A stretch of 64,000 nucleotides of DNA from Meiothermus taiwanensis DSM 14542 (GTDB lineage: Bacteria > Deinococcota > Deinococci > Deinococcales > Thermaceae), in contig AXWR01000001.1 of the NCBI GenBank assembly GCA_000482765.1, positions 122,751 to 186,750 of the forward strand, read 5' to 3'. The position numbers and the translations under genes were made by a program. Under the pieces are notes generated by a model. That model was given only the letters and a program-made list of their open reading frames with translations, did no database searches and was not told the DNA's origin. How positions within the stretch are numbered: position 1 is the stretch's first letter; each line of letters begins with the position of its first letter. Below, one piece after another: positions 17,988 through 26,168 of this stretch.

Positions 17988-18776
17988 CTACTCAACGGGG
18001 CGCTGCCGTGTTTGTTCGAACAGATCGGCCAGCCAGGCCTCGGTGGCCTGGGCCATGTGGGGGGTGATCCCCAGCGCTTTGAGCATCTCTGCTGCTGCGG
18101 CCATCTCCTCCCGCCGGCGCCTCGCGTGGCGCAGGCTGCCCTCCACCAGCCGGTCTACCAGGCGGGCATCGGCGGCGGCCAGGGTCTCGGCGATGTTCTG
18201 CCAGGTCTCCTGCTCGCAGCCGAGCCGGCGGGCGGCCTCGAGGGCCTCCCCCACGGCCGCGGCCATCCCCTTGAAAAACACGCTGCGCACCAGCTTGCGG
18301 GCGGCTGCAGCCCCCGCCTCCGGCCCCACCGGCTCCACCGGCATGCCCAGGGCCCCAATGGTGGCGACGAAGCGGGCCGCCCCCGGCCCCGAGACCAGAG
18401 CGGGGGTGCGCAGGCCCCTGCCCGGCACCGGGCTCATCAAGGCCACGTCGGCGAAGAGGGCCCCGGTGGGGGCCAGCACCGCGGCCAGCGACTGCTTGAG
18501 GGCCGGCGCGGCGGTATTGAGATCGGCAAAGAGCTGCCCTGGGCCGAGGGTGGGGGCCACGGTCTGGGCCACCTCGAGAGCCACCCGGGCCCAGTTGACG
18601 CTCAGGATCACATGGGCGCCCCGAACGGCCTCTATTTCGCTTCCCACCCGCTCGAGGCCCGCCACGCTGCGCTCGGGGATGGGGTCGTATCCTCGCACCC
18701 GTACCCCCAGGGCGACCAGATCGGCGGCGATGGCCGAACCAGCCTCCCCCAGGCCCAAGATGGCGATAACGGGCAT
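17988..18776 (-). CDS. NAD(P)-dependent beta-hydroxyacid dehydrogenase-like protein (DUF1932)
   Basis: A 262-residue two-domain protein. The N-terminal Rossmann domain starts PVIAILGLGEAGSAIA (G-x-G-x-x-G). The all-helical C-terminal half (about 175-255) is the DUF1932 type that replaces the usual 6-phosphogluconate-dehydrogenase-like domain. Relatives oxidise or reduce hydroxy acids. It is last in a run of genes overlapping by ATGA (GntR, DUF6282, PIG-L, RraA, this gene), so it should act on an intermediate of that pathway. The exact substrate is not evident. Confidence 0.8.
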   Translation of the reverse strand: MPVIAILGLGEAGSAIAADLVALGVRVRGYDPIPERSVAGLERVGSEIEAVRGAHVILSVNWARVALEVAQTVAPTLGPGQLFADLNTAAPALKQSLAAVLAPTGALFADVALMSPVPGRGLRTPALVSGPGAARFVATIGALGMPVEPVGPEAGAAAARKLVRSVFFKGMAAAVGEALEAARRLGCEQETWQNIAETLAAADARLVDRLVEGSLRHARRRREEMAAAAEMLKALGITPHMAQATEAWLADLFEQTRQRPVE

Positions 18777-19426
18777 CACCCCTCCCCCATAGCCCTGGAC
18801 AGCTCTTCTTCTACCTGGGGGCGCAGCCCGTAGAGGTCAATGGACAGCGCCCCCGCTGCGAACTGCTCGCGCAGACCGGCCTCGCGCTGGGCCCTGGCCT
18901 GGGCTGCTTGCAGGACTTCTTCGGCCCGCTCGGCAGCCACCACCACCGCCCCGTCGGCGTCCAGCACCACGATGTCGCCGTTGTGGATGGTCGTGCCGCC
19001 CAGGGTGAGGGGCACCCCCAGCCGGCCCAGGCTTTTGCGCTCGGCCCCCCGGGCCCGGATGTAGCGCGCCCAGATGGGCAGGCCCATCCGGCCCAGCTCC
19101 TCGGCATCGCGCACCGCGGCGTCGATCAGCATGCCGGCCACGCCGCGCCGGAGGGCCTGGGTGGCCAGCAGCTCCCCCACCAGGGCCACCGGCTGGGCCT
19201 CGGGCATGGCGATCACCAGCACCTCCCCCGGCTGGGCCACGGCCATCACCGCGTGCACCATCAGGTTGTCGCCCTGGGCGCACAGCACCGTGCGGGCCGG
19301 CCCGGCCACCCGGCTGCCGGGGGTGAGGGGGTGCAGCGGGAGATCCACCAGGCCCTGCCGCCCCGAGGCCTCGTAGACGGTGGCCACCCCCAGCTCGGCG
19401 AAACGCTGTAAATCCTCGAGCCTCAT
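18776..19426 (-). CDS. RraA-fold protein, likely 4-carboxy-4-hydroxy-2-oxoadipate/HMG aldolase (GalC/LigK type)
   Basis: A 216-residue RraA-like protein. The conserved block GMLIDAAVRDAEELGRMGLPIWAR (about residues 104-127) holds the Arg-Asp pair used for metal and pyruvate binding in HMG/CHA aldolases. Such aldolases split 4-carboxy-4-hydroxy-2-oxoadipate into pyruvate and oxaloacetate at the end of protocatechuate 4,5-cleavage and gallate pathways. The neighbouring PIG-L protein resembles GalB, the enzyme one step earlier, which supports this role over the RNase E regulator role. ATG 19426; coupled to both neighbours by ATGA overlaps. Confidence 0.75.
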   Translation of the reverse strand: MRLEDLQRFAELGVATVYEASGRQGLVDLPLHPLTPGSRVAGPARTVLCAQGDNLMVHAVMAVAQPGEVLVIAMPEAQPVALVGELLATQALRRGVAGMLIDAAVRDAEELGRMGLPIWARYIRARGAERKSLGRLGVPLTLGGTTIHNGDIVVLDADGAVVVAAERAEEVLQAAQARAQREAGLREQFAAGALSIDLYGLRPQVEEELSRAMGEG

Positions 19427-20136
19427 AGCGACCTCACCACCTGCGGCAGCACCCGCTGAAAAGCCTCGGCCCGCTCGATGTCTTTGTAGCCTGCGATGCG
19501 CCGGGCGTGGTTGGCCCGGTGGGCGGCCCGCTCGCTGTAGTACTGGCGCAGGTAGCTTTGCGAAGCGAAGACCGCCATGGCCTGCTGCTTCTTCTCCCAG
19601 ACCGGGGTGATGTCCAAAAAGACGTTGGGCACGAAGCCGCATAGCTCGGGCTGGTGCGGCTCGAAGAGCAGCAGCTCGGGCGGACGCACGGTGCGGAAGG
19701 CGCTGGCCACCCCGGAGCCGCTGGCGAGCTGGCGGGCCCGCTCGGTGGCGGCGTAGGCCACCGGGTGGTCGGGGTTGAAGGGATCCTGCTGGGCGTGGGT
19801 GAGGATCAGGTCGGGGGCGGTCTCCACGATGATGGCGGTGAGGCGCTCGAGCGCGGCCCTGTCCACCTCGAGGGGGTAGTCCCCCAGATCCAGGCACTCG
19901 AAGCGGGCCCCCAGGATGGCGGCGGCCTCGCTGGCCTCGCGGTGGCGGATCTGCTTGACCTTCTCTTCGGTCTGGCCCGGTTCCTTCCACAGCTCGCCCG
20001 ACTCGCCCCGCTCGCCGTAGCTGAGGGCCACCACCCGCGCCACCCCGCCGGCTGCGGCAAAGGTGGCGATGGCCCCGCCGGCCCGCCACACGAAGTCGGC
20101 GGCGTGGGCGCTGATCACCAGCAGGCTCCGGCTCAT
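19423..20136 (-). CDS. PIG-L/LmbE-family protein, possibly 4-oxalomesaconate hydratase (GalB-like)
   Basis: A 237-residue PIG-L fold metalloprotein. The N-terminal motif is SAHAADFVWRAGG in place of the usual A-H-P-D-D, and the second metal site is visible as DPFNPDHPVAY. PIG-L proteins are best known as GlcNAc deacetylases, but GalB of Pseudomonas gallate degradation is a PIG-L-fold 4-oxalomesaconate hydratase. Placement directly before a GalC-like aldolase makes the hydratase role the better guess. Overlaps DUF6282 and RraA genes by ATGA at both ends. Confidence 0.75.
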   Translation of the reverse strand: MSRSLLVISAHAADFVWRAGGAIATFAAAGGVARVVALSYGERGESGELWKEPGQTEEKVKQIRHREASEAAAILGARFECLDLGDYPLEVDRAALERLTAIIVETAPDLILTHAQQDPFNPDHPVAYAATERARQLASGSGVASAFRTVRPPELLLFEPHQPELCGFVPNVFLDITPVWEKKQQAMAVFASQSYLRQYYSERAAHRANHARRIAGYKDIERAEAFQRVLPQVVRSL

Positions 20137-21065
20137 GCGCGCCCTCCCGTGGCCAGCCGGACGGTGTTGGTCACCGCCATGACCCGCACCTCCTCCTCGC
20201 TGAAGCCGGCCTCGAGCAGCCGGTCGGCGAACAGGGCCAGCCCGTCCTCCACCGGGGGGTTCTGGGGCTGGCCGAGGTCGGTGGACAGAAACGAGTGCGC
20301 CGGCCCGGTGGCCCGGATGGCCTCGAAGGTATGCTCCCAGGAGACCTTCCCGCTGACGATGGGGGCCAGGCAGCGCTCGAGGTAGGCCCCCTGCCGGGCC
20401 AGGGCCTGCTGGTCTTCAAAGGAGAGGTTCTGGGTGGGGTAGTCCGGGTGGGTGATAACGATGTGCTGCACCCCCTCCTCGCGGGCGGCCTGCACCACCG
20501 CCATAATCTCGTCGCGCCCGAGGTGGCCTGTGGCCAGTACCAGGCCGTGCCGGGCGATCACCTGCAAGACCTGCCGTAGCGCAGGACGCACGGTTCCGTC
20601 CGGGTTCAGCACCTCGATGGGCGGCAGCGGCAGGCCGGCTTCGCGCAGCTCGAGCTGTAGCTGGGCCCACAGGGGCAGCTTGCGCCCCGGTTTGGGTTCG
20701 GCCTCGTGGGCCTCGTTGGCCGCGTCCACCGTGGGCAGCCAGACGATGCGGGCACCCCCCCGCGCGGCGATCTCCACCGCCACCGGGTTCAGCCCGCCCA
20801 CCGCGTGGTTGAGCACGATGGCCCCCAGGGCCTCCACCCCCGGCACCGCGGCGCGCACCACGGCGGCGCGCTCGGCGGTGGGGGTGTAGTGCGACTTAAG
20901 CACGAAGCCCCGCAGGCCCAGCTCGCTGTAGCGGCGGGCCAGTTCCAGGTCGCTGATGCGGCGGCGGATCACATCCGGCTCGATGTGCACGTGCAGGTCG
21001 TAGGCCCCGCGCACGAGTTCGCGGGCCCCTGCGCTGGGCGAAGGGATGGGGGTGGGTTCGCTCAT
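20133..21065 (-). CDS. DUF6282-family amidohydrolase-like protein
   Basis: A 310-residue protein with features of the metal-dependent hydrolase (TIM-barrel) superfamily: DLHVHIEPD near residue 23 (H-x-H), LKSHYTP, a conserved ATGHLGRDE around residue 178, and ITHPDYP. The family has no firmly assigned reaction that I know of; ring-cleavage-product hydrolysis or decarboxylation would fit the location. It is embedded between the GntR regulator and the GalB-like gene with ATGA overlaps, so it is a core member of the pathway. Confidence 0.75.
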   Translation of the reverse strand: MSEPTPIPSPSAGARELVRGAYDLHVHIEPDVIRRRISDLELARRYSELGLRGFVLKSHYTPTAERAAVVRAAVPGVEALGAIVLNHAVGGLNPVAVEIAARGGARIVWLPTVDAANEAHEAEPKPGRKLPLWAQLQLELREAGLPLPPIEVLNPDGTVRPALRQVLQVIARHGLVLATGHLGRDEIMAVVQAAREEGVQHIVITHPDYPTQNLSFEDQQALARQGAYLERCLAPIVSGKVSWEHTFEAIRATGPAHSFLSTDLGQPQNPPVEDGLALFADRLLEAGFSEEEVRVMAVTNTVRLATGGRA

Positions 21066-21742
21066 GCTTCCTCCGGGTTGGGTTTTGACCTGTCTGAAGC
21101 CGCAGCCTGGCGCAACGCCTCGGCCACCTGGCTGAGGTGCTCGAGCATGGCCTGCGCGGCCTTTTCTTCGTCGTGGGCGGCCACCGCCTGCACGATGCGG
21201 CGGTGCTCCTCGAGCGAACGCCTCGAGCGGCCCGGCACCAGGATGGTGCGGAACTGGTGGCGCACGTTCTGGGCCCGCAGGCTCTCGATGAGCCGGGCGG
21301 CGGTGCGGTGTCCGGCGATCTCCAGCAGGCGCTGGTGCAGCTCGCTATTAAGCTCCGACATGCCCAGCAGGTCGCCGGCCTCGTAGCGGGCCTGCATCCG
21401 CTGAAGAATATCCTCCAGATGGCGCACCTGTTCGGGCGTGGCCTTGCGGGCCGCGTAGCGGGCGGCCAGGCTCTCTAAGGCCGCTCTGGCCTCGAGAATC
21501 TCCACCGCCTCGGCCTCGTCAATGGCCCGCACCGTGGCCCCGCGAAAGGGCTCGCTCTTCACCAGCCCCTCCTGCTCGAGGCGGGCCAGCGCGGTGCGGA
21601 TGGCGGCCCGCCCCAGCCCGAAGCGCTCGGCCAGCTCCTTCTCCACCAGGCGCTGCCCCGGCAAAAGCTCCTCGGCCAGGATGGCCTGGCGCACCCGCTG
21701 GTAGGCGGTCTGGGTCTCGGTGGGTTTCTCGACTACCGGCAT
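21062..21742 (-). CDS. GntR-family (FCD) transcriptional regulator
   Basis: A 226-residue regulator with an N-terminal winged helix (about residues 10-70: AYQRVRQAILAEELLPGQRLVEKELAERFGLGRAAIRTAL) and a C-terminal helical FCD effector domain with metal-ligand His residues. FCD members usually sense small carboxylic acids and repress catabolic genes. It lies directly after the extradiol dioxygenase gene. Two matching ATTGTCAACAAT sites, at 22775 and 30671, are its likely operators. ATG 21742 is preceded by GGAGTGAT. Confidence 0.88.
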   Translation of the reverse strand: MPVVEKPTETQTAYQRVRQAILAEELLPGQRLVEKELAERFGLGRAAIRTALARLEQEGLVKSEPFRGATVRAIDEAEAVEILEARAALESLAARYAARKATPEQVRHLEDILQRMQARYEAGDLLGMSELNSELHQRLLEIAGHRTAARLIESLRAQNVRHQFRTILVPGRSRRSLEEHRRIVQAVAAHDEEKAAQAMLEHLSQVAEALRQAAASDRSKPNPEEA

Positions 21743-21743
21743 A

Positions 21744-22748
21744 TCACTCCTTCAGGGCCTCCACCGGCGGGGTGCCGTAGGTGTGGAAGGTGGGTACGGT
21801 CTGCAGGCCCCAGGCCTGGCCCCGCTTGCGCTCCTCCTCGTTCCAGACGATGGGCTTCCAGTCCGGGGCCAGCAGCAGCCGGGCCCCCGGGCAGGCGATC
21901 TCGAAGCGGTTGCCCCCCGGCTCATACACGTAGAGGAAAAAGGTCTGCTGGATGGCGTGCTTGTGCGGCCCGGTCTCGATGAACACCCCATGCTCCAAGC
22001 AGATGTCGGCCGCCCGCAAGACCTCCTCCCGGCTGTCCACCGCGTAGGTGCAGTGGTGGAAGCGCCCCCGGGCCCCCAGGTGGTCCTTGGTGATGGCTAC
22101 GTCGTAGGTTTTGTTGTTGGAGGTGAGCCAGACCCCCTGCTCGTCGCCGCCGCTGAAGATGATCTGCTCGGTCACCTTCATGCCCAGGCCCCCCTCCATA
22201 AACACCCGCATGGCCCGCACGTCCGAGGCCAGCAGGTTGAGGTGATCCAGCCGGCGCAGGTTGGCGCCTTTGCCCGGAAAGCGGGCGGCCTGGTTTTTCA
22301 GCGCAGGCCGGGTGGCTTCGCTGGGGGTGTACCAGCGGGTCTCGTAGTACAGCTCCATGGGGTGGCCGTCGGGGGTGGTGAAGCGGTAGGCCGGGCCGTG
22401 GCCGGCATCGCCGTCCGTCCAGCCCCCGCCCCAGCCGAGGGCCTCCAGTTGCCGCACCCGCCGCTGCAGGGCTTCGGGGCTTCGGGTGCGGAAGGCGAAG
22501 TGCCCCAGGCCGCTGGTCTTGGCGGCGGTGAGCTTGAGGGTGTGATGCTCGTAATCGTCCCAGCCGCGCAGGTAGACCGAGGCTTCCTCCGTGCCGCTCA
22601 CCGTCAGGCCCATGACCTCGGTGAAGAAGCGCAGGCTCTCCTCCAGCCGCGGGGTGAGGAGTTCCAGGTGGGCCAGGTGGGCCAGGTCGCAGTAGGGCCA
22701 GACCCCTTCCTGGGCCGGATTGGCAGGTTGTGGATGTTCGGTAGACAC
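21744..22748 (-). CDS. Type I extradiol ring-cleavage dioxygenase, catechol 2,3-dioxygenase family
   Basis: A 334-residue two-domain vicinal-oxygen-chelate protein. The Fe(II) ligands of the C-terminal domain are visible: His in RRLDHLNLLASD, His in GRFHHCTYAVD, Glu in GGNRFEIACPG. The Tyr in FFLYVYEPGG is the usual active-site residue. It cleaves a catechol next to the diol. It is the first gene after the 22775 operator, followed by GntR. The start is probably GTG 22748, which has AGGAGG just upstream; GTG 22754 is in frame too. The exact catechol (plain or carboxylated) is not evident. Confidence 0.88.
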   Translation of the reverse strand: MSTEHPQPANPAQEGVWPYCDLAHLAHLELLTPRLEESLRFFTEVMGLTVSGTEEASVYLRGWDDYEHHTLKLTAAKTSGLGHFAFRTRSPEALQRRVRQLEALGWGGGWTDGDAGHGPAYRFTTPDGHPMELYYETRWYTPSEATRPALKNQAARFPGKGANLRRLDHLNLLASDVRAMRVFMEGGLGMKVTEQIIFSGGDEQGVWLTSNNKTYDVAITKDHLGARGRFHHCTYAVDSREEVLRAADICLEHGVFIETGPHKHAIQQTFFLYVYEPGGNRFEIACPGARLLLAPDWKPIVWNEEERKRGQAWGLQTVPTFHTYGTPPVEALKE

Positions 22749-22774
22749 GCGCACCTCCTCAATGGGTCAACTAC

Positions 22775-22792
22775 ATTGTCAACAATATTGTA
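22775..22792. promoter_or_regulatory. Operator site 1, upstream of the extradiol dioxygenase gene
   Basis: ATTGTCAACAAT (22775-22786; ATTGT/ACAAT dyad) followed by ATTGTA. The minus-strand reading of 22787-22792 is TACAAT, a possible -10, so a bound repressor would block initiation. The same sequence with one base changed occurs at 30671-30688. Confidence 0.65.
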
Positions 22793-22831
22793 GACGATAA
22801 ACCGGCCTCGAGGGCGAAACCTCAAGGCCCT

Positions 22832-24040
22832 CTATCCCCGCACCGGGGCGCGCAGCACCCCCACGTAGCGCCCGCTGGTGTGCAGGCCCACGTAGTTCTC
22901 GGCCAGGAAGCGCTGCAGATGGGGGCTCTGGCCCAGGTGGCGCAGGTGGGCCTGGCGCAGCCCATCGTCGAAGGGGTCGGCGGGGGTGTGCAGCAAGGTG
23001 GTCATGAAGTAGGAGAAGAGTTCTGCTTGCCAGACGTGGCGCAGGGCCTCCGGGGTGTAGGCCTCGAGCGGGCCCGGGTCTTTCTGCTGGTAATAAGCCT
23101 TGAAGGCCCGGTACAGCAGCACCGCGTCGCACAGCGCCAGGTTCATCCCCTTGGCCCCGGTGGGCGGGACGATGTGGGCGGCGTCGCCCATCAGGAAAAA
23201 CCTCCCGTGCTGCATGGGGGTGACCACCATGGAGCGCAGGGGGGTCAGGCTCTTTTCCAGCAGGGGGCCGGGCTCCACCTGGGCCACCCCCTCCAGCCGC
23301 CGGTTCAGCTCCTCCCAGATGCGCGCGTCGGGCCAGTCCTCCAGCCGCTCATCCACCGGCACCTGCAGGTAGTTGCGGGCGATGCTGGGCGAGCGCATGC
23401 TGAAAAGGGCGAAGCCGCGGGGGTGGCTGGCGTAGATGAGCTCCTCGGCGGCCGGGCGGGCCTGGGCCAGGATGCCCAGCCAGGCGAAGGGGTAGGTTTT
23501 CTGATGCACCTGGGCCCCCGGAATCTGGCTGCGCAGGAGGCTGTGCGAGCCGTCCGCCCCCACCACAAACTCGCAGACCAGCCGCTCGGTAGCGCCCTGG
23601 GGGGTGCGGTAGACCAGGGTGGGCTCTGCCTCGAGCGCCTCCAGGCCCACCACCTCGTGCTCGAAGTGGATGGTATGGCCCTTTTCCAGGTACAGCCGGA
23701 TTAAGTCCTGCACCAGGTACTGCTGGCCGTAGACCCAGATGCTCCGGCCCTCGGTGAGCGCGGGGAAGTCGAGGCGGTGGAGGGCCCCGTCGAAGGCCAG
23801 GTAGACCCCCCGGTGCTCGAGGCCCTGCCTCAGCATGCGCTCGCCCAGGCCGGCTTGCGCCAGGATCTCCTTGCTGCCCCACTCCAGCACCCCGGCCCGG
23901 ATGCGGTGGGGGCTTTGCTCCAGGTACTCGCGGCTGCGGGCCTCGAGCACGGCCACCTCGAGGCCCTCCCCAGCCAGCAGGTGGGCCAGCAGAAGCCCCG
24001 CCGGCCCCGCCCCCACGATGCCCACCTGCACCCTAGGCAT
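22832..24040 (-). CDS. pobA: 4-hydroxybenzoate 3-monooxygenase
   Basis: A 402-residue flavoprotein hydroxylase. GIVGAGPAGLLLAHLL (residues 7-22) binds FAD; HRIRAGVLE (45-53) is characteristic of PHBH; GADGSH is the DG motif; GDAAHIVPPTGAKGMN binds FAD near the active site. It converts 4-hydroxybenzoate, NAD(P)H and O2 into protocatechuate, the substrate of PcaHG encoded on the other arm of the island. ATG 24040 overlaps the end of the preceding small gene and has GGGGGTGAG upstream. Confidence 0.93.
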   Translation of the reverse strand: MPRVQVGIVGAGPAGLLLAHLLAGEGLEVAVLEARSREYLEQSPHRIRAGVLEWGSKEILAQAGLGERMLRQGLEHRGVYLAFDGALHRLDFPALTEGRSIWVYGQQYLVQDLIRLYLEKGHTIHFEHEVVGLEALEAEPTLVYRTPQGATERLVCEFVVGADGSHSLLRSQIPGAQVHQKTYPFAWLGILAQARPAAEELIYASHPRGFALFSMRSPSIARNYLQVPVDERLEDWPDARIWEELNRRLEGVAQVEPGPLLEKSLTPLRSMVVTPMQHGRFFLMGDAAHIVPPTGAKGMNLALCDAVLLYRAFKAYYQQKDPGPLEAYTPEALRHVWQAELFSYFMTTLLHTPADPFDDGLRQAHLRHLGQSPHLQRFLAENYVGLHTSGRYVGVLRAPVRG

Positions 24041-24287
24041 GCTCACCCCCAAAAAGAATCAGGTCGGAAAGGGGCCGGGCCTCCACCCCATCCTCGTCGG
24101 GGCCGTAAGGGGTGGAGAGGAGCCTGGAAAAGGTCTCCACCGTCTGCCAGGTGAGGGACTCCAGTTCCAGCGGGTCGAGCTCGATGCTGTAGCCCAGGCG
24201 CGGGGAGGTGATGCGCAGGCGCTCGCCGTTGCGGGTGGCAATTTTCTCCACCGTAACGGTGGTGAACTCGTTGGTCAGGGTGAGCAC
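24033..24287 (-). CDS. Small uncharacterised protein of the dioxygenase operon
   Basis: An 84-residue acidic protein, GTG start, between the Rieske dioxygenase beta subunit and pobA (9 nt after one, 8-nt overlap with the other). It has no Cys, so it is neither a ferredoxin nor a zinc ribbon, and it is much too short for a Rossmann dehydrogenase. The sequence reads as a beta-rich domain (TNEFTTVTVEKIATRNGERL, then SPRLGYSIELDPLELESL). The tight packing argues for a real accessory subunit of the ring-hydroxylating system. I do not recognise a function. Confidence 0.7.
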   Translation of the reverse strand: MLTLTNEFTTVTVEKIATRNGERLRITSPRLGYSIELDPLELESLTWQTVETFSRLLSTPYGPDEDGVEARPLSDLILFGGEHA

Positions 24288-24296
24288 AGGAACCCC

Positions 24297-24809
24297 CTAG
24301 AAGAAAAAGGCCAGGTTGTGGGTGGGCAGGGTGGCGCTGTCCAGGATCACCGTTCGGCGGGCCAGCCGCCAGCCTGCCGGGCTGTACCGCCATACGTCGC
24401 GGCGTTCGGCGGCGAGCAGGGTGTAGTCGGGGCGATCCCAGCGGCTGCGGAAGACCAGCAGGTTGGAGCGCACCGCGCTTTCCTCGCCCTGCGGGGTGGG
24501 CTGGGGGTCGCCGATGCGCACGTTGGTGACGAAGTGCCGCAGGCGGGAGGGGGGGTCTTCGGCCCAGGCAAAGCCGGTCTCGAGGCGCGCGACCCGCATC
24601 TCCAGCGAGGTGTAGTCCTCGTCGAGGTGGTACATCCCCTCCATCACCCCGCTCACCCCGCCCTCCGGGCCGCGCTCCTTGGTGACCCGTACCGGCACGC
24701 GGTAGCAGATGTCCTCGGCCAGCAGGCCCAGCCACTGGCGGTACTGCCCCTCGTCCAGCAGCTCGGCCTCCTGGTACAGCGTGTTGAGCAAGGCTTGGGT
24801 GCGATCCAT
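24297..24809 (-). CDS. Aromatic-ring-hydroxylating dioxygenase, beta (small) subunit
   Basis: A 170-residue SnoaL/NTF2-like beta subunit. Typical elements are YQEAELLDEGQYRQWLGLLAEDICYRVPV at the N-terminus, RLRHFVTNVRI in the middle and the hydrophobic C-terminal strand ILDSATLPTHNLAFFF. It assembles with the alpha subunit next door into an alpha3-beta3 oxygenase. It has no catalytic metal. Confidence 0.9.
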   Translation of the reverse strand: MDRTQALLNTLYQEAELLDEGQYRQWLGLLAEDICYRVPVRVTKERGPEGGVSGVMEGMYHLDEDYTSLEMRVARLETGFAWAEDPPSRLRHFVTNVRIGDPQPTPQGEESAVRSNLLVFRSRWDRPDYTLLAAERRDVWRYSPAGWRLARRTVILDSATLPTHNLAFFF

Positions 24810-24818
24810 GGGCTACCT

Positions 24819-26153
24819 CTAGGAAAGCAGCATCTCCACGTAGCGGCGGTGGAAGTTGCGCATGTTGGCGTCGGTGAAGTTGAGGCCGTAGGCCACCCCC
24901 GGCCCCGGCCAGTTGGGGTCGGGCTCGAGGGAGAGGCCCATGCGGTAGTTGAGGCGCAGCGTCCGGCCCTGGCTGCTGCTGGCGTTGTGGGCCACGTGGC
25001 TCCAGATCTCGGTGTCGTCCTGCTCGAAGGTGCCCGAGGAGCCGAAAAAGCGCAGGTAGGAGTGGCGGGTTTTCTCCTTGAACCAGTCCGGTGCGTCCTT
25101 TTCCACCAGGGCCCAGGAGAAGATCTCGATGCGGCCGGGGCCCAGCGGGTGCCAGACCCGGAAGGTCAGCATGGGCACGGTGCCCTGGTACTTGTGGTCG
25201 GGCTTGCGGATGGGGTTGTGGAAGGAGAAGTTGGGAAAGAGGGTGACCAGCAGGATGCGGGTCTCCTTGGCGGTCTCGAACTGCTCGCGGCTGGGGTAGG
25301 AGGCTTTGGAGCGCTCCATCATCTCCTCGGGGTAGCCCCAGAAGGGCGGCAGCTTGGCCCCCGGCGGGGCGCCCACCACCATGCTGCCGTGCCCCTTGCC
25401 GGGGATGTGGATCTGCTCGCCGTACATGGCGTACTTGGCGTCCTTGGGGGCGATGCCCAGCTCGATCAGCGAGCGGTGGGTCATGAGGGTGTGGTAGCTG
25501 TCGCTGAGGAAGGTCTCCAGGGCCAGCTTCCAGTCGGTGTTCACCACCCAGCGCTGGGGCGGCCCCAGCACCTCCAGGCCCGCCGGGCTGCGCTTGGTGA
25601 CGAGCTCGAGGTACCAGCGGATCTCGCCCAGCCACTCCTCCAGCGGGGGGGCCTGGGGGTCCAGGTTGCCGAAGATCATCCCGTCGAAGACCTCGAGGCG
25701 GGGGATGGGGCGAAGCCCCCACTCGGCCTTGTCGAAGCCGGGGCCGAAGGCCTCGCGCTCGGCTGGCACCCCCACCAGTCTCCCATCGTTGCGGTAGGTC
25801 CAGCCGTGGAAGGGACAGCGGAAATGGCTGGCGTTGCCCAGCTCCGCCCGGCAGACCCGCATCCCCCGGTGGCGGCACATGTCCAGCAGGGCCCGCACCG
25901 CCCCGTCCTCCCCCCGCACCACGATGTAGGGGTTGTTGGCTACGTAGCGCAGCACGTAATCCCCTGCCTGGGGAATCTCCGACTCATGGGCCATATAGAC
26001 CCAGGAACGGCTGAAAATCTTCTGCTGCTCCAGCTCGAAAAGCTCCGGATCGTTGAAGATCCAGGCCGGCACCAGCCCATCCTCGATGCCCTCGAGCAGC
26101 TCCTCCAGCATCTGGTTGAGCCGCGGGGAGACCCCGGTTTTGATTCTTGCCAT
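24819..26153 (-). CDS. Aromatic-ring-hydroxylating dioxygenase, Rieske alpha subunit
   Basis: A 444-residue oxygenase alpha subunit. The Rieske [2Fe-2S] ligands are C93-R-H95 and C113-P-F-H116. The mononuclear iron site is visible as DSYHTLMTH (H221 and H226, with D218). It adds both atoms of O2 to an aromatic ring, giving a cis-dihydrodiol. The class with a separate beta subunit includes biphenyl, benzoate and phthalate types; the substrate is not decided. No ferredoxin, reductase or dihydrodiol dehydrogenase gene is in the island. ATG 26153 follows GAGGTGAG. Confidence 0.92.
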   Translation of the reverse strand: MARIKTGVSPRLNQMLEELLEGIEDGLVPAWIFNDPELFELEQQKIFSRSWVYMAHESEIPQAGDYVLRYVANNPYIVVRGEDGAVRALLDMCRHRGMRVCRAELGNASHFRCPFHGWTYRNDGRLVGVPAEREAFGPGFDKAEWGLRPIPRLEVFDGMIFGNLDPQAPPLEEWLGEIRWYLELVTKRSPAGLEVLGPPQRWVVNTDWKLALETFLSDSYHTLMTHRSLIELGIAPKDAKYAMYGEQIHIPGKGHGSMVVGAPPGAKLPPFWGYPEEMMERSKASYPSREQFETAKETRILLVTLFPNFSFHNPIRKPDHKYQGTVPMLTFRVWHPLGPGRIEIFSWALVEKDAPDWFKEKTRHSYLRFFGSSGTFEQDDTEIWSHVAHNASSSQGRTLRLNYRMGLSLEPDPNWPGPGVAYGLNFTDANMRNFHRRYVEMLLS

Positions 26154-26168
26154 CCGCACTCACCTCGC

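Noticed and set aside
18776..19426. RraA ribonuclease E inhibitor
   Set aside because: Same fold, but the operon context of aromatic catabolism points to the aldolase branch of the family.
19423..20136. GlcNAc-type deacetylase (BshB) in the bacillithiol pathway
   Set aside because: PIG-L fold would allow it and bshA is in the window, but the gene is embedded in the aromatic operon and the first metal motif is altered (AHAAD), so a GalB-like role fits better.
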